Below are positions 22,287 to 34,195 of a DNA stretch of 64,000 nt, one piece after another. The notes beneath the pieces are model-generated. The model worked only from the letters and a program-made list of their open reading frames with translations, had not been told where the DNA came from and did no database searches. The stretch is from Puccinia triticina (taxonomy: Eukaryota; Basidiomycota; Pucciniomycetes; Pucciniales; Pucciniaceae): positions 2,170,001-2,234,000 of the forward strand of contig NC_070575.1 in NCBI RefSeq assembly GCF_026914185.1, given 5' to 3'. The position numbers were made by a program, and so were the translations under genes. Each line of letters starts with the position of its first letter. The first letter of the stretch is position 1.

Positions 22287-24256
22287 TCAATTAAAAATCC
22301 TGATACCGATGTGATAAGAAGGTGACTGACAGGTATCCCTCTTCCCTTGATCTTCCGACTTGCTAACATCTTCAGAACCCTTGGGGATAAATTGTGTGAT
22401 CGAGAGCCAATTGCCCATATCTTTCCACTTGGTAGGCTGAACAGTGGACAAGAATTTTGCAGCGGTTTCAATTATCTGCCTTTCAAGTGTGCAGGAGAGA
22501 TGAAATAGCAAGTAAAATACACCAGAAAAACTTACCGATGAGTCGTCTTTCGCGGTGGTAACTAAGCCGTAGTCCTGTTCAAGTTTGCGACGTCACTTTT
22601 CTGATGTGCTAATAATCGTTGAACGAATGTCAGGGAGACTTACCGCTTTGAAGGATCCAGCGGCCCACAAAGCAAAGCCCCCAAAGACAGGGTAAGCCTT
22701 AAGGCGAGTAAGGAAGAGTGAGAGGAGAGAAGATGGTCATGAGTATCGCCGTCGCATAATTGGCTTTTTGGGGCGTGCGATTGAGGGGCTTTGCATCCAG
22801 GAACACACCTCGACGACTGCCTTGGCAAGTTCTGGGAGGAACTTCTTGCAGCTTTCAGTACTCCCACCACCAGTCTCTCCCAAAATCACTTGTCTTTTAT
22901 CAGCCTTGAGGAGCTCCACAGCCGCAGCTACTTCGTCTGTATGGCTCGCTACACATTCAGGACTTGTTCCAGAGTTGTCACCGTCGAGGTACTATGGAAA
23001 GAACGAAAAAATGGTTCTGTTTATCTTTCACGGAAAAAATAGGTTTTGTGCTCGGGGGAATGATTCAATAACTCGTTGGTGGACGAAAGTAAACTTACTC
23101 GGTGCACCTCGAAAAGAAGTCCATCGAAGGATCCGTCCGGGTTTTTGACAACCTTCATGGCTTTGTACCACTGCGGGAAGGTCTTCATAGAGGTGTAATC
23201 CGTACCAGGTATCAGGATAACATTTTTGATATTTTTTCCCCTTAATCCGCTCACGACCGCCTGTACAGTGGTGGCCCATTTCGTGATGTCTTTGTAGAGT
23301 GCAAGAAAAATAAATGTGGATAGAAGCACGATTAAGACTTGTGTCTATGTAGATAACTTGGCCAAGAAGGAAGATTCATTGATGTGGGCGGCCTAGGCTT
23401 ACCAAGGTCATGAGGTTCGTTGCTGATGCCGAAAATGACAAGTTGGTTGTCCTTGAAAACTTGCCCTAACAGAGTCCAGATACTGACTAGAGCTTCGGCT
23501 GGAGTGGAGGGAGACTCGCCGACGATCTGGCCTTTGTAGCGTGCAAACTAGTATAATAACAGGATTGTTTAGAAAGGATCAGAAGGATTGAGCTACATTC
23601 CAGCATCATGCAAGAAAGCGGAAGAGAGTAGATCATTGCAGCACGAAAAGCTCACGGTATGGAGGTCGATGGCAACATACGCCTTGCGTGATGTAATCTT
23701 TTCGATAAATGTTTTGTACGTTTTCAGGTTAGCTTCGTTCAACTTGCCATTCATTTCGGGTTGAAGGTACTCCCAGGCGACGGGTACTCGGAAGAAATTG
23801 ACATTCTGGCCAAGGAAATGATTGATTTGACTCTCCGGGGGTGGCTGGGGTGGATTAGTGCTAGACAAGTATGAGCCATCGGCTTGGGCTCCAAATTCAA
23901 AACCTGGCAAGTTGATCTGTTATAGCCGAAATGTGTGTTGATCGTCAGCACTCTAAGGACATCCAAATTTTGACTTGAGATCCCATGCTTTAAACAAGCC
24001 TCACCCTGAAAGAATGCCGTATGAGAAGCAAGAAAAGGCAAGCACAAAGGTAAAATGAATTAAATTTAAGGATTTTGAATGTGCGATGAGACAGATGAAA
24101 GAAATGGATCACGTACCCAACTAGACGCGGAAGGGTAGATTTTGAAGGTTTACCTGGTCCAGGAGAAGTTTCTTTTCCATAAACTCCGGAAAAAAAGGAC
24201 ATTAAAGAGAAAAGGGTGACAAAGCCTCGCAAAAAGGTACTTTGCTTGGTGGCCAT
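22287..24256 (-). CDS. Secreted GH5 (subfamily 5-like) endo-beta-1,4-glucanase, copy B
   Basis: The exons are 24256-24117, 1 nt at 24005, 23916-23656, 23547-23403, 23289-23099, 22991-22809, 22697-22644, 22574-22536 and 22436-22287, giving 387 residues. The start at 24256 is chosen over an in-frame ATG at 24301 because it puts the hydrophobic signal sequence at the N-terminus. The GH5 landmarks are INLPGFEFG, NFFRVPVAW, ISNEPHD with the acid/base Glu, and ILGETGGGSTESC with the nucleophile. Copies C and D end in CQ or SQ plus TAA; here the aligned codon is TCA, so the protein runs 12 residues further. Role and location are as for copy A. Closest sequence similarity is to copy C. Confidence 0.9.
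24005..24005 (-). other. Predicted single-nucleotide exon of GH5-B
   Basis: On the minus strand a G lies between the acceptor TTCTTTCAG and the donor GTGAGG. It supplies the third base of the conserved Gly codon between exon 1 (ends GG) and exon 3 (starts ATC AAC). The flanking introns are 111 and 88 bp. Confidence 0.65.
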
Positions 24257-24408
24257 GATAGAAGGCTCAGCTGAGACGAGTTGATACACCCTAGGACTCA
24301 TGGTAACTATTCACTACAAAAGGTAAGGGACAAAAGGTGCGCAAGAAAGGTGCGAAAAATCTGTGCTGGGGTAGGGGTGAGTGTCAACTGCCCGGCCAGG
24401 ACACACGA

Positions 24409-24416
24409 TATTTATA
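24409..24416 (-). promoter_or_regulatory. TATA box of GH5-B
   Basis: TATAAATA on the minus strand, about 155 bp upstream of the start codon, at the same relative place as in copies A, C and D. Confidence 0.6.
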
Positions 24417-25427
24417 TGTCCTCATCTGTTGCAGGTGAAGCTGAGTGGATTGCTGAGTTACTGTGTTGAGCCTTCCTGATAGTAAGTCTTACCGAGTCCC
24501 GTGAGGCTCGGTAGCTCAACTACAGAGAAAAAAACCCCTTGTCAGCCGGTGTGGGCTGATAGGGAGGCAAAACGGGCTCCGATAACACCCATACCTCCGT
24601 GTCCCATTGCATACATCCCTTGGTAGGTAACACAACACCTAGCCTAACACGTCACAGTCCCCTTGTTTCCGGGGTCGCGTGACCGGTGCGCCCGGTGCGT
24701 CTCGCGAAGCGAGTCCTGCAAGGCTCGGTAGCTTTTAACTACAGAGAAAAAAAACCTCGTCAGTCAACATGATGGACTCGGTAGCTGGCAACTCGGAAAT
24801 AGTATCATAACGACTGATTTTTTTAAATATTGTCTTTCCCGTCAATCTTGGACCCGGCGCTCTTTTTTTATGGATTTACAAGGGGAAGCCCCCAAATTTG
24901 GGGTTCCAGGGGGTGTTAAATTCATAGGGGTTTGTAAATCACAGCAAGGGCATAGCCCCCAAATTTGGGGTTACAGGGGGTGTGAAAGTCACAGGATGTG
25001 AAAGGCCCAAAAGGGAATGGGACAGAGCAAAGGAAATGACATAAAATTTACAAACCTTTGATGATGCAATTTCAGGGTGACTATGCATTCAGTCAAAGGA
25101 GAAACCAAATTTCAAATGAAAAATAGGTCAAAAATCAACATTTCAAGTGAAAACTGGGTGAAATAAGGGCATTTTATTTTGGGAAAAGACACAAAATTTG
25201 TTCCTGAAAAAGTAAATATTTGGGAAAATGGTGATGAGAGATACTCAAAAACTCTGAAAATGTGAGGGAAATTCCTTTTAAAATTTTTTTGAAGTTTATT
25301 ATGAAGGCTGGCCACTTTCAGGCTGTGGAATCACTACCTTAGTAGTTTGGCTTGACTTGCTTCTTGACAATGCAAAACACAGGTTCATGAAGTACAATAC
25401 CAAAATTACCAATTTTAACCTTGAGGT
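24417..25427. other. Intergenic, upstream flank shared with GH5-C
   Basis: About 24,470-24,790 is homologous to 52,560-52,860 upstream of GH5-C (shared GAGGCTCGGTAGCTCAACTA). The remainder to 25,427 is AT-rich and contains a short repeated phrase, CCCCCAAATTTGGGG, near 24,890 and 24,957. No gene is seen. Confidence 0.5.
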
Positions 25428-26136
25428 TTATTGATTGTGAGGGAGGAGGCCAGATTGACAGGAAATTTCTTGTGTATGAGCTTGAAAAGCAGTCCAGACA
25501 GCTCCAGACTTATCTGGGTCAGATGTGAAAGGAATGTGACTCCAAGGGATGGGCACAGAATCATTAACTCTGTTACCTGATATAACTTTTGTGTAAATCA
25601 CATTTGGGCCCAACCTGGTTCCATTACAAAGTCCCATTGTCCAATCAAGGTTCCTGAGCATGCAATTTGGTCACCTGTTGGGAGTTTTTAAACTCTTTGA
25701 TCCACATTTGTAGCATTATCAGTAAGCCTTATTGAGTGATTTGAATTTATTTCAGATGGAACAAATTCAAACTGTTGCATGAGAGGATATTAATGGTGAA
25801 GGATTGTTTAGATTCTTTGCACATAAGTCCTGGAAGTAGATCTTGACCATGAACTCTGTGGTTTTCAAACGCATTTTCTGTGTCATATATGTCCAGCTGT
25901 AAGAATTTGGGGAATTCCTGTGAAAGTGGAAGCAAACTTCCAATGTTATGGTGAATTGTACCCTTCACCTTGAATGTATGGATACCTTCACCTTGTTTGT
26001 TGAGTGCATCTCTGGTTGAGGCATTGACTCCAAGAGATGTAAATGTGAAGTTGCTATTTATCAAGCGGATGAATAGAATGAGTTGATTTCCCTCAGGTAT
26101 ATTGGGTTGATATGTAATTTTGAAGATCTGAAGCAA
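25428..26136 (-). pseudogene. Helitron Rep/helicase remnant with a large internal deletion
   Basis: Two minus-strand frames in the correct order are left. The first (26136-25747) matches the N-terminal part of Helitron proteins: FTSLGVNAS, then IHTFKVKGTIHHNIGSLLP and LDIYDTENAFENHR. The second (25661-25428) carries NLDWTMGLCNGTRL, a PIF1-type helicase block found near the C-terminus. Everything between (the HUH Rep nuclease and most helicase motifs) is gone, and stops separate the two parts. Upstream Gln/Asn/His-rich frames (26,955-26,387) may be the old N-terminal leader. This is a dead copy; ends were not found. Confidence 0.75.
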
Positions 26137-26960
26137 TTCAGGGGGTGTGGGTGTTTTTTATGAAGTGATCCTGCCTTGGCGGCAGCAAAGTTAGGTTGTT
26201 TATCCTGTGAAGATTATGGCTTGACACTTCACACAACATCTCACTGCCCTCAAAGTTTCTGGCCTGAACCCAGGAGGCTCAGTCCAACACCATGCATTTG
26301 GTCTGTTTACATCATTCTTGGAATATTTCCAAAGGAATGGTTACCTGTGAAATCATGTTCAACCAAATTTCCAGCAGGAGGATCATTTAAAAATCCTGCT
26401 CTTGAGATAAACTTGAATCAATTTGTTCCTGAATAAGGCCCAAATCAATTTCAGGTGAGTCATTCCAGTTTGCGGGTATTTTCACAGGGGATAGATTTGA
26501 AGAATATTCATAAGTTTGAAATGGACTCTGCATATTTCTTGGTGAAGCACTCTGGGAGTTGAGCAAGTTAAAAATATACAAACTGGAGGCGTGTTTGCCA
26601 TGATTGTTATTTCCATGCTGGGATGGAGATTTGTGTGAGCTGTGTTCAGGTTGGTTTTGTGGTTGAGGATTGAAATTGTAAGAAGATTCATGATTTAGAT
26701 GATACTGTGTTGAGATTGGTTTTGTGTTTGACAATTGAAATTGTCAGGAGATTCATGATTTTGATGATACTGTGTATGTGGGGGTCTGTTGTCAATGTTG
26801 ATGGAAATTTGGGGATGAAGACCACTCATGATTTGGATTATTTGATTGTTGAGTGTGAGGAAAATCTTGAGGCTGATAAATAGAATGTTGGTGCTCCTGT
26901 CACAGAGAAAAAGAACATGGGAATGTGAATATTGCTGGTAATGATGGGAGGGCAAGAATT

Positions 26961-27510
26961 GGGCTCCGTTTGGCTGTCCACAAAAATGTCGGAGCGTAAT
27001 AAAAAACTTTGCAGATTATTTTTGGGGGGACAGGGGGAATTACGCTATCCGCTGTCCCTGTTTGGCAGCCCACCGGGCGTCATAAAGTTGACGACAGGAG
27101 TTCACGCTCCATTTGGGATATTTCACCCTGACCCCAAAATTTGCGGTCATAATCGCTCCCTTTGGCCTCAAATCCGTGCAACTCAATGGCACCCAGACGC
27201 AAGAGACCTCCATCCATGAACCCTCCTCCCCAATCAACCAAGGCTTCAATCCCGCCTCCGCTTCCTGCCCCAAACAAAGCGAGGCTACAATCACCATCAA
27301 GATGATCAGCTTGATGACTTTCTGCTGGCGTTCATCTTGGAAGCGAGGCAAGAGGCGGTTGTTTTCAAGGGTTGCAGAGCCCAGTGGGGGCATCGTGGCA
27401 TTGGATTTGAGGAGGAGAGAAGCGCAGGCCGGACTTGTTTTTGAGTGGTGCACCAAACAGACAGGACTGCTGTTGCTATATGACGGTGGCCGTCCCAAAC
27501 GGCCCTCTAT
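26961..27510. mobile_element. Possible Harbinger/Tourist-like MITE
   Basis: The left end reads GGGCTCCGTTTGGCTGTCC, and the reverse complement near the right end reads GAGGGCCGTTTGGGACGGCC. AATT flanks both sides (26957-26960 and 27511-27514). GGGCYCCGTTTGG-type ends occur in Tourist-like elements, though the right end has a few extra bases, so the boundary is approximate. A minus-strand frame crosses it without recognisable domains. Confidence 0.4.
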
Positions 27511-27515
27511 AATTG

Positions 27516-28725
27516 CGTAAGCCCAGTAATAATACAAATAAGGTTTAATAAAGCTTATTTGGATTATTATGCTGTGGTTTATTACCACATATGACGCTGG
27601 GCCTTGATGATAATGGGATTGTTGAGAATGAAGAGAGTGTGAAAGTTGATGATGATGGGATTGTCAGGCATATATGATGAGGGGAATTATGTAGGTGTTA
27701 TGATTGCTGAATTCATGCAGATCAATTATCAGTTTAACATTGCTTGAATGGAACTGGTGTCTGTAAGAGTCCTTTTGAGCAATCTGCTTGAATGGGCTTG
27801 ATTATTGATGTGTGATAAGAGTCCATTCAAGCAATATGGTTGAGCGGACTCGGTGAAATTTGATCACCAAGTCTGCTTGATGAGTCTGCTTGAACAGACT
27901 TGACAACATGACTCTGGAGTCTGCTTTAATGGAGTCGCTGGTCTGTTCAAGCAGAAGAGCAAACTCTCTTACCAAATCCTTTCAGAGAGTCAAGTCCGTT
28001 CAAGCAGAGTCAATTCAGAGGGAACGGACTCTGCATTGAACGGACGCGGTTAATACAAAAAAGTATTGACGCTGGCGTTACTTGCATACCAACGCCGGCG
28101 TTACTCGCATGACAGGTATGTGTACTGGTTTGTTTGGCCCCCAGAGGCCATTTCTTTAGTTATATGTAGATGCAAGAGGATTTAAACACTTGAAATTGTG
28201 TTTCTGCCTTGGATGTCTCACGGCCTTCATGTTCCCTGTCAGGTCGGAAAGCGGCCGGGTTCTTGGTTGGCCCCTCCGTTGGAGCAGAGGGCAATGAGTC
28301 GGAAAGCTGAGGGATGGGTCCCAGGGTCTACAAACTGCCCTGGTTCTGAATATGAGCTCGGATTTTCACTGGCTCTACTCCAAAATCATCTACTGGAGAA
28401 TGGTGGCTCCAAGGGTAATTTCCGGTGTCGGCCTTGTCTGACAGATGTCAGGATAAGGCCCCAATTATAAACAGGTTTTTGAGATATTTTTGAAAAGTAT
28501 TTGAACTTCCCCCGAAGTTCAATCCAACTTTTTCTGAAATGTATTTTGTTTCAAAAATAATACAAAAAATCTCCAGACTTGCACGAGGCGGGTTTGAACT
28601 TGTAAATTTCCAAAAGTCATTTATGAGTACAGGTTAACTGTACATCTGTACCGTGGGCAGGCAGGTCATTGGGAATATCATGTATTGCGACTGCGGAGGT
28701 CGGCACTATGTAGATGAAAAGGAAC
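27516..28725. repeat. Degenerate AGTC-GTTCAAGCAGA repeats and unassigned sequence
   Basis: From about 27,770 to 28,050 variants of AGTCTGCTTGAA / GTTCAAGCAGA recur on both strands at irregular spacing. Near 27,520-27,575 an AATAATACAAATAAG / CTTATTTGGATTATT hairpin occurs. The frame at 28,198-28,470 has no recognisable content. Confidence 0.45.
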
Positions 28726-28730
28726 CACCC

Positions 28731-29163
28731 TGTTGTAGTCTGTTACGTAATGTGTAATTACATTACATCCTACATGTCCAGAGTAAGTCATACTGTCATG
28801 ACTTACCGTAGACATGGGACTTTCCCATGTTTCCTCGACTAGACAGCGTTACTCTATTACATACATACTACACAGTAGCATATATATATAGAGCATGTTT
28901 TTCCCACTTGTTGTATTTTCTCCATTCATTCTCATTGTTCATTTGTGGTGTTCAAAATTGATTTTCAAACCACTTTCTACATAAAATCATAAGATCTACA
29001 TGTCCAAACTTTTGATGGGGTGAAAGTTGAGGGTTCTCTTCATTTCAAGCGCCTCTCAAAACTTTGATAAATCTTATGATTTTATGTAAAATGATATTCA
29101 AAAATCAATTTTGAACACCCTAATTCCTCTCGAAATACATATTCTCACTGTCAGGCTCTATTA
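28731..29163 (+). repeat. 5' LTR of the Copia element, interrupted by a MITE
   Basis: It matches the 3' LTR except for an inserted 179-bp element plus a 3-bp duplication, which account exactly for the length difference (433 versus 251 bp). Its last bases before the primer site are CTCTATTA. Confidence 0.92.
28944..29122. mobile_element. MITE nested in the Copia 5' LTR
   Basis: The ends are inverted: TGTGGTGTTCAAAATTGATT on the left, and TAGGGTGTTCAAAATTGATT as the reverse complement of the right. ATT is duplicated (28941-28943 and 29123-29125). The 3' LTR shows the empty site. Superfamily not assigned. Confidence 0.85.
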
Positions 29164-29174
29164 GGTTATGAGCA
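29164..29174 (+). promoter_or_regulatory. Copia primer-binding site
   Basis: GGTTATGAGC directly follows the 5' LTR. It is the complement of GCTCATAACC, the anticodon arm of initiator tRNA-Met as known from yeast, rather than of a tRNA 3' end. This suggests priming by a half-tRNA, as described for Drosophila copia. Confidence 0.65.
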
Positions 29175-29434
29175 TTTATTCTCGCAATTCTTCAGTTACA
29201 AAGTTATAAAGAGTCTTACAAACAGTTTTTTCCGAATACATCATTAGTGAAAGTCTATATCAGTGTCTTGTCGTGTTGTGTTGCGTGTGTGCAATAGTAT
29301 AGTGAAAATCAGAGTGTGAATATCTTAGTGTTGTGTTCTTTTATTGTCTTAGTGTATAAACTTCTTTTGAGTTATCTCCGTACCTTGTATATATCTCTCT
29401 ACCAGCGTCATCCTACGAATCTCCTCATCTCAAT

Positions 29435-32400
29435 ATGGCACCGGTCAACCGATCTCCGAGCTCCATTGCCACTTGATCTTCGAACGCGGCAGCTGCCGCT
29501 TCCAGCAGCAACGCGGCCGGCAAGAGGGTTGCTCGTAGTCCACCTCCAACCTCGGACGATGAAATTGACACCGTCAGGGCACCTCGGGAAGAACCACGTC
29601 AGCGTGCTCCGGTAGTCAACCTCCCGGTGGACGATGCTCCCGCGCCCCCGGATTTCTCGTATGCTTTGGATCCCAGGAACAAAGACCAGATTATCAAACA
29701 TGCCCATCATCTGTTCCCAGAGGCAAAGAAACTCGTTCCGTTGGGTTCCAACTTCCGTACTTGGCTCATGAAGATGGAAGAGCTTGCGGATTTTGCTCTG
29801 GACTATCAAAATTTCTACTTTGAAGATTTTTCTCGTCACCCGGTCGATCGCATTGCTTGTGTTATTTTTCGCATAGCCTTATCCGATGAAATCAAAGAAG
29901 ACATCAACCATCGGGACTCCTGCTACGCCATCATGATATCCATTAGGCGCCGTTTTACAACTTTTAGTCGTGCAGCTCAGATCAACCGATGGGCCGCATT
30001 AAAAACAATTCCGTGTGACCAGCAAACTCCAGCCACAACCATCGCAGCCACCTATCGTCGACGCCTATTGGATCTTAAGGAGTCTGGCGCTGCTCTGACT
30101 CAGGATTCCATTTTTGGAATGATGCTTCAGGACTCGATTGCTCAGGGCTCTCCTTTAAGACAAGAGTTTGATTACAGAATGGATCAAGAGCTAGCGGCGC
30201 GTCGACAAATCCCGCTGCTCTTCGTCGAAATGATTGATTTATTAAACGACTGCCAAGAAAAAGTCCGCGGTCGTGAAGCAGCTCATTGAGGTCCAGTAAA
30301 CCCTTTGACTTTTGAAGCTGAACCGAATCTGAAGGCGTCTCGCAGCGATTCAATAGAAAGTCACCCGGACAATGTCTACACGATGGCCACTCGTCCAGCG
30401 AAGTTCAAAAATTCGACCTCTCAAACCAGGAACTGCTTCTGCTGTGGTTCCGGTAGCCACCTAATTGGTACCTGTCCCGTCCCAGAGTCAGCTGCAAAGC
30501 CTTCGGTAACAAATCATCAGACTCAGAACCGTTTGCAAACACCTCAATATCAGGCGTACTATCCCATCCTTGCCCCGCCGGTTCCCGGCTATGGTTTCCA
30601 ACAGTTCTATCAGCCAATAGTCCACACTGGTAATAGCCCGGCAAACCCAGGACGTGCAGCTGACAATTATCGGCCTGTTTACCCACAGGGTTATCAAACC
30701 CGGCCTGCAGCTCGAGAAGCTTCAGCAGAGGTACCACCCGATGCACCTCAGATGTTTGTCATGCAGCCAGCACCGCCAATGTATCCTATGCCTCAAGAAC
30801 CACCGGCGATGTTCAACATGCAGCCCGCCCCCCTCATGTACGCGATGCCTCAAGAGGCGCCCACGCCAAACAACGTGCAACTGTCGGCCCAGATGTTTGA
30901 GATGGATTGCGATGTCGGTACGGCTCAACCTTTGTTTAGCAATCTATCGTTCTTGGCCGCATCCCCGGCTCCCTATGCAGACAGTCCTGCAATCTTTGAC
31001 ACCGGAGCAACTCATCACCTGACCGGTGACAGGTTAGCTCTCACAAACTTCACGCCGCTTAGTAAACCCATTCCCCTCCGTGTAGCCACTAATGGCCCCG
31101 CTCGTTTCATTACAGCAAAGGGAACGCTAACTTTCCCGGGGGCAAGTTCAACCCCTACACTGATTAATGACGTCCTGTACTGCCCTGATGCAGCGCATAC
31201 ACTCATTTCACCGGCGGCGTTAAGATTGGCCGGCTTTTCTCTCTCTTTTTGGGATGACTCCTTTTACATCTCTTGTGGTCGTCACTTTTGGACTCGCTCA
31301 TCCCTCAACCCCATTTCTAGGAAATGGGATCTCCCGGCTCCGTTACACTCGTTTAGTTTCTCAAATTCTTCTGTCATCCCCTTGTCCAAATCTTCTGTGT
31401 CCTATCCAACCACTGTCGCTACCGGTCTTATCTCTCATATTACACCTGTTGTTCTACCATCGTCATCTGTCGCACCACCTGTCAAGCAGCAAGATTGTAC
31501 TGTTCCTTCATCTGTACCGCCTATTGATGTATCTGCTGTTGAGTTGAAGAAAGAATTCGTTCCTTTCGAGTACACTGTTCCCGCCGCAACCTCCCGGCCA
31601 TTTGAAATGCCTCATTTAACGGCAGATGAATCCCTGCTTCTGCATGTCCACAGACGTTTCGGACATGCCAGTCTTAGAACCATTCGCAGGATGATGTCGC
31701 TTGGTGTTGCTTTGGGCCTTCCCAAGACACTCCCTCGTGGAGAAATTCAATGCCCCTCTTGCATGATTTCTAAGAGTGTTAACCGGAATACTCTGACCTC
31801 TGATCGACGTGATTTCCAACCTATGGATGCATGGAACGTCGACCTTGTTGGCCCTTTCGAGCTTCCGGCACTCGGCGGTGGTTTATATGTACTGACGATC
31901 CGCGATATTGGTTCTGGATATGCTGAAGTTAAAGTCCTAATAAAAAAAAGTGAGGCTTGCAATGTACTTCAAGACACCATCTTACGCCTAGAGCGCCGTA
32001 CTGGACGGTGTTTAAAGATCCTGCGTTCCGATAATGGCGGCGAATTCAACAGTAAAATTCTTGCCGACTTCCTAAGCTCGAAAGGCATCACCACTGAACG
32101 TTTGGTTGCTTACCATCACTACCAGAACGGCACCATTGAACGCTTTAATCGCACTCTGCAGGATATGGGCAGAACTATACTCTTGGATAGCACACTTCCC
32201 AAGGAATTCTGGGGCTTGGCTTTTGTATGGGCATGTTATACGCTGAATCGCATTCCTAATGCGGCTAGTGGTGAAATGACACCTTTTGAACGGATCTTTG
32301 GGATCAAACCGAACGTCGACCGCCTACGCCCGTTTGGTTCTTTGGCTTATGTTCATGTGCCTGCCGAAAAACGTCGTAAGCTGGACGATCGTGCCATGCG

Positions 32401-34195
32401 AGGTTACGCTGTTTTTTATCTCCCTGACTCGAAAGGTTGGGGCTTTTGGATCCCTGATCTCGGGTCCTACTGTCATTCGGCTGTTGCGACGTTTCCCGAT
32501 TTCCCCAGCTCTATTGCTTCATCTCCATCTTTCTCGTTCGCAGACTCTCTCGTGCTACAGCTGGGAAGTTTTGGAGATGAGGAGTTAGTTCAGTCACAAG
32601 ACGAAATGGTCAACATTGTCTGTAACCTTATCCCGGAAATTCTAGACGCGTCGGTTCCGACAACATACAAACAAGCTGCAAAGGACGTTGACAGCAAGAA
32701 ATGGCTAGAGGCCATTAATGAAGAACTATCCAATCTTCGGCGTCTGGGTGTCTGGTCGATTAAACCGATCCCTAAAGGCACTAAAATCCTTCGTGCTAAG
32801 TGGGTCTTTGCCAGAAAATTATCGGCGACTGGGTTAGTGATCCGCTTCAAAGCTCGGTACGTGGCGAAGAGTTTCGCGCAGATAGAGGGTGAGCACTTCA
32901 ACGGTACGTTTGCTCCAACGGCTACTTTCGTGTCAATGCGCCTTGTCTTGTCTATTGCGGCCATGAACGGATGGCCGGTTCATACTTTTGATTTCGTCGC
33001 CGCCTACCTTAACTCTCCGATCGATGAGGAAGTATGGGTTGTACCCCCTGAAGGTCTTAATGTACCTGCTGGACATGCCTGTGTGCTGCACAAGGCCCTC
33101 TATGGCACTCGCCAGGCGGCGCGTTGCTGGTGGCAGCATCTATCGGCAAATCTTGGACGGCTTGGGTACGAAAGTTCTCAATTTGATAGCAGCGTTTATG
33201 TACTCCGCAAACGTGACGGTCCCTCTGTCATTTGGATACATGTGGACAATGGGATTGTCACGGGTTCTTCTTCTCAAATATTACGCGATCTGGAGTCGGC
33301 TCTATCGGACAGTTTAGAAATTAAATGGTTGTCTTCTCTTTCCGACATAGTAGGCCTTAAAGTAGCCCGTGATAACTCAGGTTTTAGTCTAGGACAGCCT
33401 AAACTTGTCTCTAAACTCCTATCGCTACACTGGGATGGAGCCAGCCATGCCAAGACGCCCCTCCCGGTGGGAAATTTGCCTTTATCCTGTAGCGAAGGAC
33501 CGGGATTGGACCCATCCAAGTACCTCTCCATACTCGGTTTCTTGAGTTACCTTTCGGCAGGATCGCGCCCGGACATCACCTTCGGAGTAAATTTTTTGTC
33601 TCGGTCTTCAAAATGTCCTGGCACAGAACACTGGAAATGTCTTCATCATCTTGTGAACTTTGTGGCGGCGACACGGGACCAACAGCTGTCCCTCAAACCC
33701 AAACCCTCCAGTCCTCGCCTGGTATGCTTCGCGGACGCCAACTGGGGGGGCGAATTCTCTTGTTCTAACTACGGTATTCTAGTTCTATTTCACGGTTGTC
33801 TGATACACTGGGTGGCCCGTCGCTTGGCCACGATAGCGTCTTCTACGGCACATGCAGAGTATATGGCTCTAGGCCATGGTACGAAACAACTGCTGTGGAT
33901 TCGCCACCTGCTTACCGATATGACAGGTTCTGAGACTACTGGACACTTGTTCTGCAACAACCAAGCGGCCGTAAAAATCTGTTCGGATGAAGCCTCTAAC
34001 AAACGGACCCGCCATACTGACCGGGAGTTCTATATCACAAATCAGGCGCTTTTTCAGAAGCAAGTGACTCTCTCCTGGGTCGATACCAAGAACCAATTTG
34101 CGGATATTTTTACAAAAAATATACCGGTCATTACCCATCAGTATCAATCTTGGGTGGCTCTCGGAGCGGTCTCGTCAAGTGGGGGGGTGTTGTAG
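29435..34195 (+). pseudogene. Copia gag-pol polyprotein with two in-frame stops and altered catalytic residues
   Basis: A single frame runs from ATG at 29435 to TAG at 34195, broken by TGA at 29474-29476 and 30287-30289. In order: Gag-like region; CCHC zinc knuckle (CFCCGSGSHLIGTC); protease with DTGA; GAG-pre-integrase HRRFGH ... CPSC; integrase with D (WNVDLVGPF), D (RSDNGGEF) and E 36 residues later (GTIERFNRTL); reverse transcriptase (FDFVAAYLNSPIDEEVW; active site HVDNG); RNase H (FADANWGG, HAEYMAL, TDREFYI). Two conserved Asp are Asn: the second Asp of the RT VDD box (codon 33248) and the Asp before NQAAV (codon 33956). The copy is therefore probably inactive. All four lesions fit TCG to TTG changes. 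Confidence 0.92.
34177..34187 (+). promoter_or_regulatory. Copia polypurine tract
   Basis: AAGTGGGGGGG abuts the 3' LTR start TGTTG and would prime plus-strand synthesis. Confidence 0.8.

Noticed and set aside
24256..24301. Upstream in-frame ATG for GH5-B at 24,301
   Set aside because: It would add 15 residues before the signal peptide; the paralogues start at the position equivalent to 24,256.
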